Source: Chara braunii
Lineage: Eukaryota; Streptophyta; Charophyceae; Charales; Characeae
Assembly: GCA_003427395.1 (NCBI GenBank)
Contig: BFEA01001109.1
Coordinates: forward strand, 47,757 to 98,403
Direction of reading: 5' to 3'
DNA: 50,647 nt
Shown: positions 1-9,385 of the stretch, one piece after another
Position numbering within the stretch: the stretch's first letter is position 1
Layout of the letters: every line of letters begins with the position of its first letter
Notes under the pieces: model-generated
Databases searched by the model: none
What the model was told of the DNA's origin: nothing
Seen by the model: only the letters and a program-made list of their open reading frames with translations
Translations under genes and position numbers: made by a program

Positions 1-63
<63 letters not shown>
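1..63. repeat. (GA)n microsatellite at window edge
   Basis: An uninterrupted GA dinucleotide tract runs from the first base. It continues past the left edge, so its true length is unknown. The same dinucleotide recurs at many places in the window. Confidence 0.97.
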
Positions 64-65
<2 letters not shown>

Positions 66-193
66 CTATGATGCCTGTCTGTGTGTGTGTGTGTGTCCGG
101 GAGAGAGAGGCGGTGTGCATTGCGTTTGCGGGGAGACGGTAGTTTTCCATTTTTCAGCTTGAGGGTTGGTCACTAGGGTGCTATGATGCCTGT

Positions 194-195
<2 letters not shown>

Positions 196-279
<84 letters not shown>
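196..279. repeat. Compound (TG)n(AG)n microsatellite
   Basis: A TG run changes directly into an AG run. Long His-Thr and Ser-Leu reading frames across it are artefacts of the dinucleotide repeat, not genes. Confidence 0.95.
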
Positions 280-281
<2 letters not shown>

Positions 282-286
282 ATTCA

Positions 287-496
287 GCCGCCGAATTATC
301 CTGATTCCTTGCATCTCGCCTCAAATGTGACCAGGTTCGGGCATTAGAGAGAGAGAGCCGCCGAATTATCCTGATTCCTTGCATCTCGCCTCAAATGTGA
401 CCAGGTTCGGGCATTAGAGAGAGTTAGCCGCCGAATTATCCTGATTCCTTGCATCTCGCCTCAAATGTGACCAGGTTCGGGCATTAGAGAGAGAGA
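287..496. repeat. Three tandem copies of a 70-bp unit
   Basis: A unit starting GCCGCCGAATTATCCTGATT begins at 287, 357 and 427. The copies are nearly identical and each ends in a short GA run, so the period is 70 bp. The near-identity suggests recent expansion beside the neighbouring GA microsatellite. Confidence 0.92.
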
Positions 497-559
497 GCTC
501 AGAACAATAATGACGACCCAGCCGATGGGTTGTACTGTCGTGAGCTTTTGTTAACGGCA

Positions 560-629
560 CCCGCTTAACATCACGGTTAACATCTTATGTGGTTCCCGCT
601 TCACATCACGGTTAACATCTTATGTGGCT
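560..629. repeat. 35-bp tandem duplication
   Basis: Two adjacent copies of a 35-bp unit (starting CCCGCTT at 560 and 595) differ at only a few positions. No coding signal was seen around them. Confidence 0.85.
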
Positions 630-717
630 TAGATTGAGCTTCATTTAACCTCCGGCTGTGTCTGTGACTCTGTGTTGTCTTCTTGGCCGACTACGTTGCC
701 TATCTGTTTTTGTCGTC

Positions 718-721
718 ATCG

Positions 722-752
<31 letters not shown>
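718..752. repeat. (GTT)n trinucleotide repeat
   Basis: About eleven GTT/GTC triplets in a row give a poly-valine stretch in the + strand frame. I found no support for a real gene here. Confidence 0.85.
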
Positions 753-929
753 GGTTGTGACTCATGAGGCAACGCTGAATCAACGGCGCTGGATTGCTAT
801 GTGGCTGACAGACAGTTTGCCACGCTTCACTATCGACATGTATAAAAAACGTAAGAATATGGCAATGAATCTATATTTTCTAGCGGAAGGTTCTTTCTCA
901 ATTTGCGCATTTGGTCAGTGGTGGGCCCA

Positions 930-1091
930 GGCTCATTCATTTTATATGGTAATTGGACTGACTGATGATGTCACTCACTGGTTACCTCGGCTGTTGTGTA
1001 CCTGCTGTGAGGCTCATTCATTTTATATGGTAATTGGACTGACTGATGATGTCACTCACTGGTTACCTCGGCTGTTGTGTACCTGCTGTGG
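930..1091. repeat. 81-bp tandem duplication
   Basis: An 81-bp block (from GGCTCATTCATTTTATATGG) occurs twice head to tail with essentially no differences. The length is a multiple of three, so the duplication keeps open a 149-codon frame from 658 to 1107, but nothing else supports that frame as a gene. Confidence 0.93.
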
Positions 1092-1201
1092 CCTTTTCGG
1101 CAGCTGACGGTGGCTTCAGTGGAAGGAAGGTGGCGCTTTGCAGAGTTGCTTGCTCGCTCCCCGCTATTAATTAGGCGAGAAATCAGTCGACGCGGTCAAA
1201 T

Positions 1202-1493
1202 ATGGCGGAACCTAAGCCCTGGGTTGACATGCCAGGCCTCCGCCGTTTGAGCTGGAGGAAGATGGGCGCCATTGGCGGGGCTTTGGCCGTAGCGGGAGCT
1301 GTGCTTGGGGGCCTGCTTCTTCTCGGCCTGCCCGTGCTCCTCATTGGCGGCTTATTGCTTCTCGTGACGTCTCCTTGCACATGCGCCGTAGGCTGCTGCA
1401 CCGCCCCGCTCTGGATCCCACTGCTTCTTTTCGTCGGTATCCCGGCGCTCATCTTCTTCGTCACCACGGGCGGCATCATGCTGCTCCTCACAG
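1202..1493 (+). CDS. Oleosin-like lipid-droplet protein, exon 1
   Basis: The ATG at 1202 opens a 97-codon exon ending at a consensus donor, ACAG/GTAAGC (1493/1494), in phase 1. A short polar N-terminus with Trp and basic residues (about 1-22) is followed by a long hydrophobic stretch (about 23-97). This stretch is rich in Gly, Leu, Val and Ala, with prolines and several Cys near its middle (SPCTCAVGCC at 57-66). Oleosins are small proteins that insert a hydrophobic hairpin into the phospholipid monolayer of lipid droplets. The length and layout fit that family. The classic proline knot (P-x5-SP-x3-P) is only approximate here, and the cysteines at the turn are unusual. The partner exon is at 4050-4225, and together they predict 155 residues. 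An alternative is another hairpin membrane protein. Confidence 0.68.
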
Positions 1494-1729
1494 GTAAGCA
1501 AGCCACGACGCCTTTCGGCTCAGCTCAATTTTTGCTTAGTGTGAGTTTCAAAAATAGCGCGTCGCGGCAGTTTCCCAGCAAACGGGGGCTATTCCTGCAA
1601 TTTCCCCTTCTGCTAATCACGACGTTTCTGCTGCGAACCTCCGAAAACGGGGGCTATTCCTGCAATTACCGCTTTTGCTAATTTCACCATTCCTTTCCGT
1701 TTACGTTTTCTGGTTCAAGGTATCGTTAA

Positions 1730-1878
1730 GTCCCACTAACAGGGTTGAGTACTCAGAACTTGAATCTGAACGTGTTCGTGGAGATGGTGCGGTGGAGGAA
1801 ACCGAACGCCATTTCTGCACATTTCGTCAAACACGCCCAGATTCTGGCATTGAAGAAACGCAACGCTCCTGGTGTGAC
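1730..1878. mobile_element. MITE family A, copy 1
   Basis: A foldback element about 149 bp long with imperfect inverted ends. It begins GTCCCACTAACAGGG and ends GGTGTGAC, and the inner arms around GAATCTGAACGTG and CGCCCAGATTC also pair. The interior shares the block CCATTTCTGCACA with the copy at 3027-3153 and is related to the copy at 48698-48852. It encodes no transposase. Confidence 0.72.
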
Positions 1879-3026
1879 TTGGTCCCTGGAAGTATAGGCT
1901 TAGGAAGTTATAGAGTAGTGGTAGGAAGATAGTGAAAGGTGAAATTGAGGGTCGCACATAGCCTTGGAAGAGAAAAAAACAACTCGGAGCTGAGCTTCAA
2001 AAGGCAATTTTTTTTAATTTTTTTTTTTACACAAATATATAGAGAAGCTCTTATCATTCCAGAAAGACAAGAACAGGGGCCCGGGAATAAACCCCACAAA
2101 TCAACCCGGTACATGGGAGTACGTGCTCGGGCCATTGCCCAGCTATAGGCTTCAGAGTTCGTCAGGGAGCATTACCCCAGTTCGCTTTGGTAGAACATGC
2201 TCACGAAAAAATACTGAAAAAAAAAAAAAAAAACACGAATTCGTGAGCAGGGAAAAAGGAGTACTTGCCATCGTATGCTCCAGGTCAGACAAGGCTGCCT
2301 CGGGCATTCATTCCATATAGAAAAAAGGGTTAACTTCGGCGCAGTCACGAAAACAGTTTGTAATTGCAATTCAGGCAATCCCGCGAATACAACACCCACC
2401 CCACGCGACCCCACCCGACCAGAAACGTAGGTCATATACATTCAGCATTACCGGCACTTTTGCCTCAAGTGCGATTATTACGAAGTCAAACCCTCACTGC
2501 GCCGTAGTTTTCTCTAGAAAAGAAAGGTAATGCCCAGTCCCGCGCGGGGAGAGCTTCCATGCCGCTACTAAACTAAAACTACCTACTAAGGGCCCTACCA
2601 AAACAGGAGGCCTAAAGGCAAAGAAAGTAAAAGATGGAGGGGTATACAGACCAAAGATGCAGGGGTATACAGACCATGTAGATGGGTTTTTTTTTTTTTT
2701 TGGTGGTTGGGCTATTTCTCGATGTGTCCCTTGTGCGGAGTGACAGAGCTTGATTCCTGATAGACGTTGCGACGGGTTGTGCTACGGAGCAGATACAAAG
2801 CCGCTCTATGCCGACGAATTACGGAGCCTACACAAAGCCGCGCGTTCCCCACGAGTAGAAAAAAGAAAGCCTGATCTTGAGCAATATAAGGAACTATGTT
2901 TAGTAAAAAAAAAAAAAAGAAAGAAAGAGAACCAAACAAAGGCGCGCCATTACGTCAGCTTGTTTGCCGTGTTGAGTGGATGAGCTATGGTGGGACGTCC
3001 CTCGTGTGCGGGGTTTGTCAGACGGC

Positions 3027-3153
3027 CCTCAACGCCTGAATCTGGACGTGCTTTTGGAGACGTGCAGCTCAGGAAACTCGACACCATTTCTGCACAGCTC
3101 GGCGTAAGCGTCCAGATTCAGGCGTTGAGGTAGCTCAACGCTGCTAGTGGGAC
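3027..3153. mobile_element. MITE family A, copy 2
   Basis: Inner arms CCTCAACGCCTGAATCTGGA (from 3027) and their reverse complement ending at 3130 are near perfect. The right end reads CTAGTGGGAC as in copy 3, and the interior holds CCATTTCTGCACAG as in copy 1. The left outer end is eroded, so the left boundary is approximate. Confidence 0.68.
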
Positions 3154-3594
3154 TTGGCCCCCGGCTGGGTTTGTTAGACGCCTGCAGCCGGGCGGGTTTA
3201 TGACACAGCCAACGGCTGCGGAACGTAGGTGCTAACGGTAGCCAACGGCTGTGGAACGGAGCTTCCAACGGCAGAGTGACAGTGTCGAATGGTTGCGTCA
3301 CGGAGTCGAACGGTTGATTCTCCCGCAGAATTGCGTCTGATCAGCTACCGTCTTGCCCCGAACGCAACGCACCCTCATTTTGGCTGTATCTGACCGGAAA
3401 TATAGCTTGTATACATTCATTTTTAGGGTGGGTTATGTTCGGGGGAAGACGGTAGTGCGGCGGGGAGAGTCGTTGAGGTGGGAAGACTGTAATCCCGAGT
3501 GGTGCGATGGCCCGATCTCATGACGGGGCTCAAATGTATCAGGGTGTGCGGTCTACTCCTGTTCATTGTGTTTTCTCCTTCCTGTCCGTTTCTG

Positions 3595-4015
3595 ACGTTT
3601 ATTTTCCTTTGCGCTGTGCTTGCCTATCTGAGGGTATTGAGATTGACCCGATGCAATGTATGCTTCGGAAGTGAGTGAGTGGGACCACACATACGATGTA
3701 CTTTACATTATATGGTGAGGAGGAGATTGTGGCAGAGTAAATGAACGTTTCCTGATTTTGTGCGTTTCCTGATTACGTGCGTTTTGGATTGTGTTGTCGC
3801 CAACGTTTGTTTTGCTTTGCGCTGTGCTTGCGCATCTGAGGGTATCGAGATTGACCCGATGCAGTGAATGCTTCGAAAGTGAGGGAGCAAGACCATACAA
3901 ACGTTGAAAATTATATGGTGAGGAGGAGATTTTGGCTGAGTAAATGAACGTTTCCTGATTTTGTGCGGGTCGCTAAAAACAACGATGTACTTACGTGCCT
4001 TTTGGATTGTGTTGT
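3595..4015. repeat. Tandem duplication of about 210 bp
   Basis: The segment containing TTTGCGCTGTGCTTGC and the following block (TGAGGGTAT, GATTGACCCGATGCA, TATATGGTGAGGAGGAGATT, TGAACGTTTCCTGATTTTG) occurs from about 3595 and again from about 3805, with roughly 10 percent differences. It lies just upstream of the exon 2 acceptor of the oleosin-like gene. Confidence 0.85.
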
Positions 4016-4049
4016 CGTCAACGTGCGCATGTTGTTTCGTGCTCCCCAG

Positions 4050-4225
4050 TGTTGGGTGGCTTGACAGGTGCGGCGGGGTGGTGGATCTACCGTTACAAAC
4101 GGGGTCCGATGCCCCCGGGCGGCGATGCGATGCAGAGAGTTCTCGATCGTTTGAGAGGACGATCCAGGGAAGTGACGGCGAAGGTCTCGAAGGTTGGGGA
4201 GCAAGCAGCGTCTGCTGCAGCATGA
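4050..4225 (+). CDS. Oleosin-like lipid-droplet protein, exon 2
   Basis: This exon follows the acceptor CCCCAG at 4044-4049 and runs in phase to a TGA at 4223-4225, giving 57 further residues. It finishes the hydrophobic hairpin (LGGLTGAAGWW) and then gives YRYKRGPMPPGGD followed by a basic amphipathic helix. Known oleosins have a closely similar transition after the hairpin, an aromatic-basic segment followed by PPG-D-Q and a C-terminal helix that lies on the droplet surface. This match, together with the correct splice phase and a total of 155 residues, is the best evidence that exons 1 and 2 form one gene. Transcript data would be needed to prove the junction. Confidence 0.68.
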
Positions 4226-5067
4226 AGCCATCGCCGTGTAATCGGACTGGGTAAAAATAAGCGATCTAAGAAGAAAACTCTTTGAGTCCGTAAGCAGAAA
4301 CCGTTCGTCTCGTCGGTCAGGATTGGTTGATTGATTGATTCGTCGATTGAAGAGCAGATGCGCGATTGGGAACCTCGCTGAGCCTCGCAGGTTGGTCGAG
4401 TGAAGATCTGTTGTTGGCTTCGACTCAGATCGACACACATGGCCGTGAGGACAAGACGATGTGATCTGGAGGTGGGTTATTGAAGATCTGACATCCACTC
4501 GGACGATGTGGTCTGGAGGTGGGTTATTGAAGATCTGTCTGTTGACATCCACTCGGATCGTTGTTGGTTGTGTATGGATGGATGGGTTTACGATCGGCGA
4601 AACCCACCGAGGGTTTCCTGAGGACGTGCGATACGGCTGAGGGGACAGCACGATGGGATCTGCAAATGGGTCTTTTCTAGTGCACTAGCGAGGCGGTCTA
4701 GGCACTAGTATGAGTACTTTTTTGATAATGGAATAGATAAAAGTACGTTGCAGGAGGAGGAAGTGATGATGACAAATTAGTTGTGGCAAGGCGTGGTGAA
4801 GCTAGTCCAGCCGTCCTTGTGAGAGGGGGGGGTGGGTGTGATGTAATTGTTTGGAAGCCAAAACACTCCTAGCCAGCTGTGGAACTGGGAACTTGGGGGA
4901 CCTAAGGTCCCAAGGGTTGTTGCTAGTACCCCAGGGGGTGTGGGATCTTAAGAGCGTTGTGTTTTGAGGAAGGGGGGAACCCGTACAGGCGTCCCCAGTC
5001 AGGAGGCAAGACCTCGCTCGTGCGCTCCGCGGAGAGCTGTCCAGGCCATTGGGGTTTTAGTCCTGTA
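4226..5067. other. Region after the oleosin-like gene, no gene recognised
   Basis: The 3-prime UTR of the oleosin-like gene presumably lies at the left end. A short duplication of GATCTGGAGGTGGGTTATTG sits near 4459-4550. I see no ORF with protein-like composition and no RNA gene. Confidence 0.5.
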
Positions 5068-6035
5068 GACTACGTCGAAATTTAGTGGTACTTACCCCCT
5101 ATAGAATGTCGAAATTTAGGGGTACTACCCCTATAGAACGTCGAAATTTAGGGTTACTTAGCCCTATAGAAGGTCGAGATTCAGGGTACGAGTCGAGATT
5201 AAGGGGTTTTAGTTGTACAGAACGTCGAGATTCGAGGAATGGGTGGAAGAGAGTTTGTCCACGTCAGAGTCTAATGCCTAAAAATAGGAGTTTCTTAGGA
5301 ACCATCGAGAATAAATTATAGATAGATTTCAGCAAAAGAAAATGATAGATAGATTTTTGTCTGTAGGAAGAAAATGGGGATCCATAGCGTTGCGGAGAAC
5401 TTCACCTAGTTACGGCATCGAGTATCCCCTTTGGCGGCAGAGGACGAATGTGAAACCCTATTGGGCCTATTCAGTCAAGTTAATAAAAAATTGTCTAGCT
5501 ATGAGTAAAATGGGTGAAAATTGTGTTGAGTCGAACAGGCGTAGTGTATGCCAGCTCACAGGCGTAGTGTGTGCTAGCTCATATTGAGGAGGAAGGAGGA
5601 GGAAATTTGTTTCGTTCAAAAAAAAAAGAAAAAAAGTGTGTTCGAGCGTTGATAGGAGGGTGACGGACAGCGTTATATACTACACGGTCTCGTTGAATGC
5701 CCTGCAGAAAGAGGATGGCGGACATGATCTATTGTTGTGCTATTCTTTTTTTTTTTTTTTTTTTTCCGAAGGGCGACGGCCTTGAGATATTATCATTGAG
5801 CTGACTGGCCCCAAACAATTCAGAAAAACTCGGTTTTACTCGTCAAGTTCCATCATTTGGATGGGTTCGAACGCGGGTCTGAATTTTGACAGTTCAATGG
5901 TGTACCCACTGAGCTAGGTAGGCTCTTGGGTTGTCGTGCTATTGTTTTGTTCGAAGAGCAGAAAAAATGTACGGTTCACATCGTCCCGGCTTGGGAAAAA
6001 GAAATTGAAAAAAAATTCGTCTTGCGGCGTTTCGC
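5068..6035 (+). repeat. Dispersed repeat family F, left copy
   Basis: The first 170 bp are degenerate tandem units of about 30 bp (TATAGAACGTCGAAATTTAG and variants). They are followed by a unique body. The whole order of blocks (tandem head, GGCAGAGGACGA, GAGCGTTGATA, GGATGGCGGACATGAT, GGTTCACATCGTC) recurs in reverse complement at about 49740-50647. The left copy is interrupted by a SINE at 5745-5930. Neither copy encodes a recognisable protein, and the element class is unknown. Confidence 0.75.
5732..5943 (-). mobile_element. tRNA-derived SINE with target-site duplication
   Basis: On the minus strand the body (5930 down to 5745) starts with a tRNA-like head. It has an A-box-like TAGCTCAGTGGGTA, a B-box-like GCGTTCGAACCC and then an unrelated body ending in a poly(A) tract (poly-T on the + strand, about 5746-5766). 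The flanks are 13-bp direct repeats, TTGTTGTGCTATT (5732-5744) and TTGTCGTGCTATT (5931-5943), with one mismatch. The inverted paralogous copy of the host repeat near 49.84 kb has a single TTGTCGTGCAATT and no insert, so it acts as an empty site. SINEs are Pol III-transcribed and moved by LINE machinery. Confidence 0.87.
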
Positions 6036-6039
6036 CCCC

Positions 6040-6165
6040 GAGGGCCTCGCTGCACTACTCTCGACATGCACGAAAGACAGAAATCATGGCGGTGTATCTT
6101 TCCATATTCTAGAGGAAGATTCACTCTCGTTTTGCACATTTCGAGAGTAATGCAGCGAGGCCTCT
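6040..6165. mobile_element. MITE family B, copy 1
   Basis: About 126 bp with near-perfect inverted ends, GAGGGCCTCGCTGCACTACT at the left and TGCAGCGAGGCCTC at the right. Related sequences with ATGTGGCGGGTGCATCTGGCC and TTTTGCACATTTCGAGAGT lie at 8153-8370 and about 8741-8961. No coding capacity. Confidence 0.72.
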
Positions 6166-6166
6166 A

Positions 6167-6271
6167 ACCGGGCAGTTCTGTTTGTGACGATATATATATA
6201 TATGACGATATATGTCATATATATATATATATTTGACGATATATATATCGTCACAAACAGAACTGCCCGGT
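6167..6271. mobile_element. AT-rich foldback element (family C), copy 1
   Basis: Perfect terminal inverted repeats of about 30 bp start ACCGGGCAGTTCTGTTTGTG and enclose a TA-rich core with TGACGATATATCGTCA-type palindromes. The whole element can fold into one hairpin. It lies directly next to MITE family B copy 1. Confidence 0.83.
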
Positions 6272-6485
6272 AAACCGTAGGCAAAGAGAGAGAAGAGGAC
6301 AACAAACGAGGGGCTGTGACAAACTGTTTCGTCGGACTTTCACCGACTCATCAGGAGGCTGAACCCTCAACAGTCTGCAGAATGCCCTCACTGATTACAC
6401 TGTAAATGATAATCTACCTTAACCAAAATCGAAGTAGATATAGATGAGTTGGTGAGACTCCGACGAAACAGGTTTGTCCTCTTTT

Positions 6486-6630
6486 ACCGGGCAGTTCTGT
6501 TTGTGACGATATACATATATATCGTCAAATAGATATATATATATATATATATTTGACGATATATATATATATATATATATATATATCGTCATATGTATAA
6601 TCTGTTTGTGACGATATATATATAAACACA
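6486..6630. mobile_element. AT-rich foldback element (family C), partial copy 2
   Basis: It begins with the same ACCGGGCAGTTCTGTTTGTG end as copy 1, then has expanded (TA)n runs and repeated TGACGATATAT blocks. A short CTGTTTGTGACGATATAT stands where the right end should be, but in direct orientation, so the right terminus is missing or rearranged. Confidence 0.65.
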
Positions 6631-6644
6631 TTCCTTTTTTTTTT

Positions 6645-6805
6645 TTTTCTAAAGGCTAATTCTTTAAGCCCAACCAGCTCAATTACCTGTCAAATCTGGA
6701 CAGGACGGCCTTTCAGGCCTTTTTTTATTGTCATTATAGTATTACGGGGAACCCCGTAGCAGCCACATCCGTGCTCAAACCTCCAACGAGGGAACAAATC
6801 GAAAG
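6645..6805. repeat. Dispersed repeat family D, copy 1
   Basis: The blocks CCTGTCAAATCTGGACAGGA, CGGCCTTTCAGGCCTTTT, TGTCATTATAGTAT and CTCCAACGAGGGAACA recur in the same order at 48310-48455 and partly at 47980-48295. The element class is unknown. Confidence 0.75.
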
Positions 6806-6840
6806 GGGAAACGAAAAGTCCAATTTCTTCTTGAAAGCCG

Positions 6841-7017
6841 GAAACCAAAATCGTTCGACTAAAAATGAACCCCGAAATCTTTCCAACTACATCCACTGGA
6901 CATGAATCTGCCACCTCTCTCTCTCTCTCTCTCTCTCTCTCAGCCGAAACCAAAATCGTTCGATTATAAATGAACCCCGAAATCTTTTCAACTAGATCCA
7001 CCGGACACGAACTTTTC

Positions 7018-7070
<53 letters not shown>

Positions 7071-7076
7071 TCTAGT
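6841..7076. repeat. Two 105-bp direct repeats with (CT)n tracts
   Basis: Units starting GAAACCAAAATCGTTCGA at 6841 and 6946 each end in a long CT run (about 6915-6941 and 7021-7076). They lie just downstream of the triosephosphate isomerase stop codon, so they are probably in or near its 3-prime UTR. Confidence 0.88.
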
Positions 7077-7114
7077 ACACACATCTATCTACCTATCTAT
7101 CTATCTATTTATCT

Positions 7115-7882
7115 CTAGGCTGCCACCTTACTCTGGGCGGAGTTGATGATATCAATGAACTCGGGCTTGAGCGCGGCACCGCCAACGAGGAAGCCATCGA
7201 CGTTAGGCTTCTTGGCCAACTCCTTGCAGTTGCCTGCCGTCACAGATCCTCCGTACAGAATGCGCGTTGCCTCCGCGACTTCCGCGCTGACGTTCTCCGC
7301 CAGCCAGTTCCGCAGTCCCACGTGGACCTCCTCCGCCTGCTCAGGCGTCGCCACCTTGCCCGTGCCGATCGCCCACACGGGCTCGTACGCAACGACCACG
7401 TCGCTCCAGTTCTCTCCGATGGCCTCCTTGATGGCGTTCAACTGCTCCGCGCACACCTTGATTGTCTCGCCGGCCTCTCTCTCCCCCAGCGTCTCTCCGA
7501 TACACGCGATCACCTTCAACCCCTTGCTGAGCGCATACGCGCACTTCTGCCCAACGAAGGCATGGCTTTCCTTCATTATATGTCGCCTCTCCGAGTGTCC
7601 AAGGATGACGTAGGGAATGGCGAGGTCGAGCAATTGCTCGGCGCTGACCTCGCCCGTGTACGCCCCGCCCTTTTTCACCCAGCAGTTCTGAGCGGACACC
7701 TGGATCTCCTTCCTCAGCTGATCCTTAACCAGCGGGAGGTGGATGAAGGGAGGAGCAACCACCACCTCCACGATGTCAGTCGACACAATCGCGCCCGCAT
7801 TCAACGTATCCACCAGCTTCGAAACACTCTCCACGGTTCCATTGCACTTCCAGTTGCCGCCAACGAAAAACTTGCGCGTCAT
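7115..7882 (-). CDS. TPI: Triosephosphate isomerase, cytosolic type
   Basis: This enzyme interconverts dihydroxyacetone phosphate and glyceraldehyde 3-phosphate in glycolysis and gluconeogenesis. The ATG at 7880-7882 gives 255 residues starting [15 protein letters not shown], the usual start of plant cytosolic forms. The frame is open 30 codons further upstream, but that extension looks like 5-prime UTR and not a plastid transit peptide. Catalytic residues are present: Asn10 and Lys12, His96 in GHSERR, Glu167 in [11 protein letters not shown] with the mobile loop 6, and the phosphate-binding YGGSV (210-214) and FLVGGAAL (231-238). The length is normal and there are no frameshifts or premature stops. 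The gene is intronless, whereas characterised plant genes of this family have several introns, so it may be a retrocopy under selection or a lineage-specific intron loss. Confidence 0.95.
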   Translation of the reverse strand: MTRKFFVGGNWKCNGTVESVSKLVDTLNAGAIVSTDIVEVVVAPPFIHLPLVKDQLRKEIQVSAQNCWVKKGGAYTGEVSAEQLLDLAIPYVILGHSERRHIMKESHAFVGQKCAYALSKGLKVIACIGETLGEREAGETIKVCAEQLNAIKEAIGENWSDVVVAYEPVWAIGTGKVATPEQAEEVHVGLRNWLAENVSAEVAEATRILYGGSVTAGNCKELAKKPNVDGFLVGGAALKPEFIDIINSAQSKVAA

Positions 7883-8152
7883 TTTCTTCGTGTTGATTGT
7901 CGCTTGCGCCGAATCGCGGTCGCGCAGTGGCGGGCTGTAGCGATGGCGGCGAGCCCCCGAGAGCGCGAGCACGACGACTGCTTCGGATATGGCGGGGAGA
8001 GGAGGGGAAGACGATAGGAGAAAGGCGGCGATGTGAAGACGAGGGTGAATCTCTGAAGAATATAGTCTTTTCTACTCCGCTACAGCAGGTGGGTTCGCGC
8101 GCAGAACACTAAGGAATCCATTTTGTTGTCATGATAATGGATCGCTCAGACT
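7883..8152 (-). promoter_or_regulatory. Probable 5-prime UTR and promoter region of TPI
   Basis: The stretch upstream of the TPI start is GC-rich and lacks repeats for about 150 bp, then meets a MITE at 8153. I found no convincing TATA box. If the gene is a working retrocopy, its promoter must lie here or in the adjacent MITE. Confidence 0.35.
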
Positions 8153-8370
8153 GAGGGCCTCGCCACACCACTACGTTAATTTTTTTTGTTTTTTTTCGTT
8201 TTTTTTCGTTTTTTTTGTTGTTTTTTTTTTGAAAGAAAAGCCGGCACCGGCGGGTCCAGCGTTCTCGAAATGTGACAACGACAAAAATGTGGCGGGTGCA
8301 TCTGGCCATGTTCTAGCGGGAAGTTCACATTCTCATTTTGCACATTTCGAGAGTGATGTGGTGATGCCCT
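8153..8370. mobile_element. MITE family B, copy 2
   Basis: Left end GAGGGCCTCGCCACACCACT and right end GTGATGTGGTGATGCCC are inverted and related to copy 1, as is the interior TTTTGCACATTTCGAGAGTG. A T-rich insertion or expansion at 8179-8232 makes this copy longer. It sits just upstream of the TPI gene. Confidence 0.6.
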
Positions 8371-9060
8371 TTGCTCAGGCCTTTCTTACGCCCCTACCAG
8401 TAGTAGGCCTGTTGCCGATGGACCTGGCTCTAATTACGGGCTTGCGTGGGTGCATCTGGCCTTAATTACGAGCACAGCTGGAGGGGGAAAATCCTACTAA
8501 TGGGAGTATGCCGTCAGGAAAGAGCTGCGAAAAACAATAATTTCAAAAATAACAGGGTCAAAAGAAAAAAAAAAAAAGAGTTTGGTGTACGGCTGCTGGG
8601 AATGTGTGAAAAGGACAAAAATGGCAACTGAGTGTATCTCTCTGCTTTTGTACGTCGAAGTACACACTCGGAATTGAACACATTTGTTTCCATCTCATTC
8701 CACCACGGTTTTTTTTAATGTTTTAATTTTTTTTTCCTTACCACGAGCCAATGGTCCGCGCCACACCACTCACGAAATGAGAAAAAATTGCCAAAAAATA
8801 ATAATAATTAAAAAAAAAAAAAAAGGAAATCTTCCCACGTGAGATGGCCAGATACATCCGTTACTGTTCGCAGTCGTTGATGAAATGAATCTTTACAATT
8901 CTTTGGGAAAATGCACTCCCATTCTCCTCTCTTCGTGACTGATGTGACGAGGCCTCTAACATTATTGTATAGAATTATCAATACATAATTTCACCTTTTT
9001 TTCCTCTTTTTTTTTGGGAATAAAATTATACTTTGAATTATCAAATGAAAGGAGGCCGGA
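8371..9060. other. AT-rich stretch with a degenerate family B copy
   Basis: The left part has no recognised gene. Between about 8741 and 8961 the blocks CCGCGCCACACCACTCACGA and GTGACTGATGTGACGAGGCC resemble the ends of MITE family B. Several A and T homopolymers are present. Confidence 0.4.
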
Positions 9061-9063
9061 GTT

Positions 9064-9336
9064 TCTAGGAAATGTATTATTGCCGGAAAACGGGTCCCGT
9101 GTCCCTTACATGTACACTGCGGCCTTGCAGGCTGGGTAAGGCACTCCCGGCCAATCCCATCCCGCAAGACAAAAACCCACAGCCCCGCAGCCCCGCCTCT
9201 GAGCCACAAGATGTATCGATGGGACGCTGGACCCGGTTTTCAGCAGGTGCCGCTCCCCACCAATAGATGGAGCAGCCCGACAGACAAGCCCTCAATCTCA
9301 TACCACCGCTGGGATTGAGGGATGCCACAAGGGCTT

Positions 9337-9374
<38 letters not shown>
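9064..9374 (+). mobile_element. Retroelement 3-prime end with poly(A) tail
   Basis: A non-coding segment ends at a 30-base A run (about 9342-9371) followed by a CA repeat, the usual sign of a LINE or SINE 3-prime end on the + strand. The segment also holds an inverted pair GGAAAACGGGTCC / GGACCCGGTTTTC (near 9085 and 9227). A related GGAAACCGGGTCCTGTGTCC block occurs near 10930. No ORF in it looks like a protein. Confidence 0.5.

Positions 9375-9385
<11 letters not shown>

Larger units (their letters stand above)
1494..4049 (+). other. Intron of the oleosin-like gene, loaded with repeats
   Basis: This 2,556-bp intron begins GTAAGC and ends in a pyrimidine-rich acceptor (GCTCCCCAG at 4041-4049). 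The phases match: the last G of exon 1 joins TG of exon 2 to make a GTG valine codon. It contains two MITE copies (1730-1878 and about 3027-3153), several A/T homopolymers and a roughly 210-bp tandem duplication near the acceptor. I saw no additional exon, though a small one cannot be excluded. Confidence 0.62.

Noticed and set aside
658-1107. 149-codon ORF with a repeated peptide
   Set aside because: The repeat is a recent 81-bp DNA duplication and the N-terminal half is a GTT microsatellite.
5068-5240. Interstitial telomere repeat because of TTTAGGG-like blocks
   Set aside because: The units are about 30 bp and contain TTTAGGG only once each; there is no array of the 7-bp repeat.
5851-5925. 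Functional tRNA gene on the minus strand
   Set aside because: The A and B boxes are good, but the T stem and acceptor stem do not pair and the unit continues into a SINE body with poly(A) and target duplication.
7883-7972. Plastid transit peptide on triosephosphate isomerase
   Set aside because: The 30-codon upstream extension lacks an ATG-proximal transit-like composition, and the canonical cytosolic start MTRKFF follows directly at an ATG.
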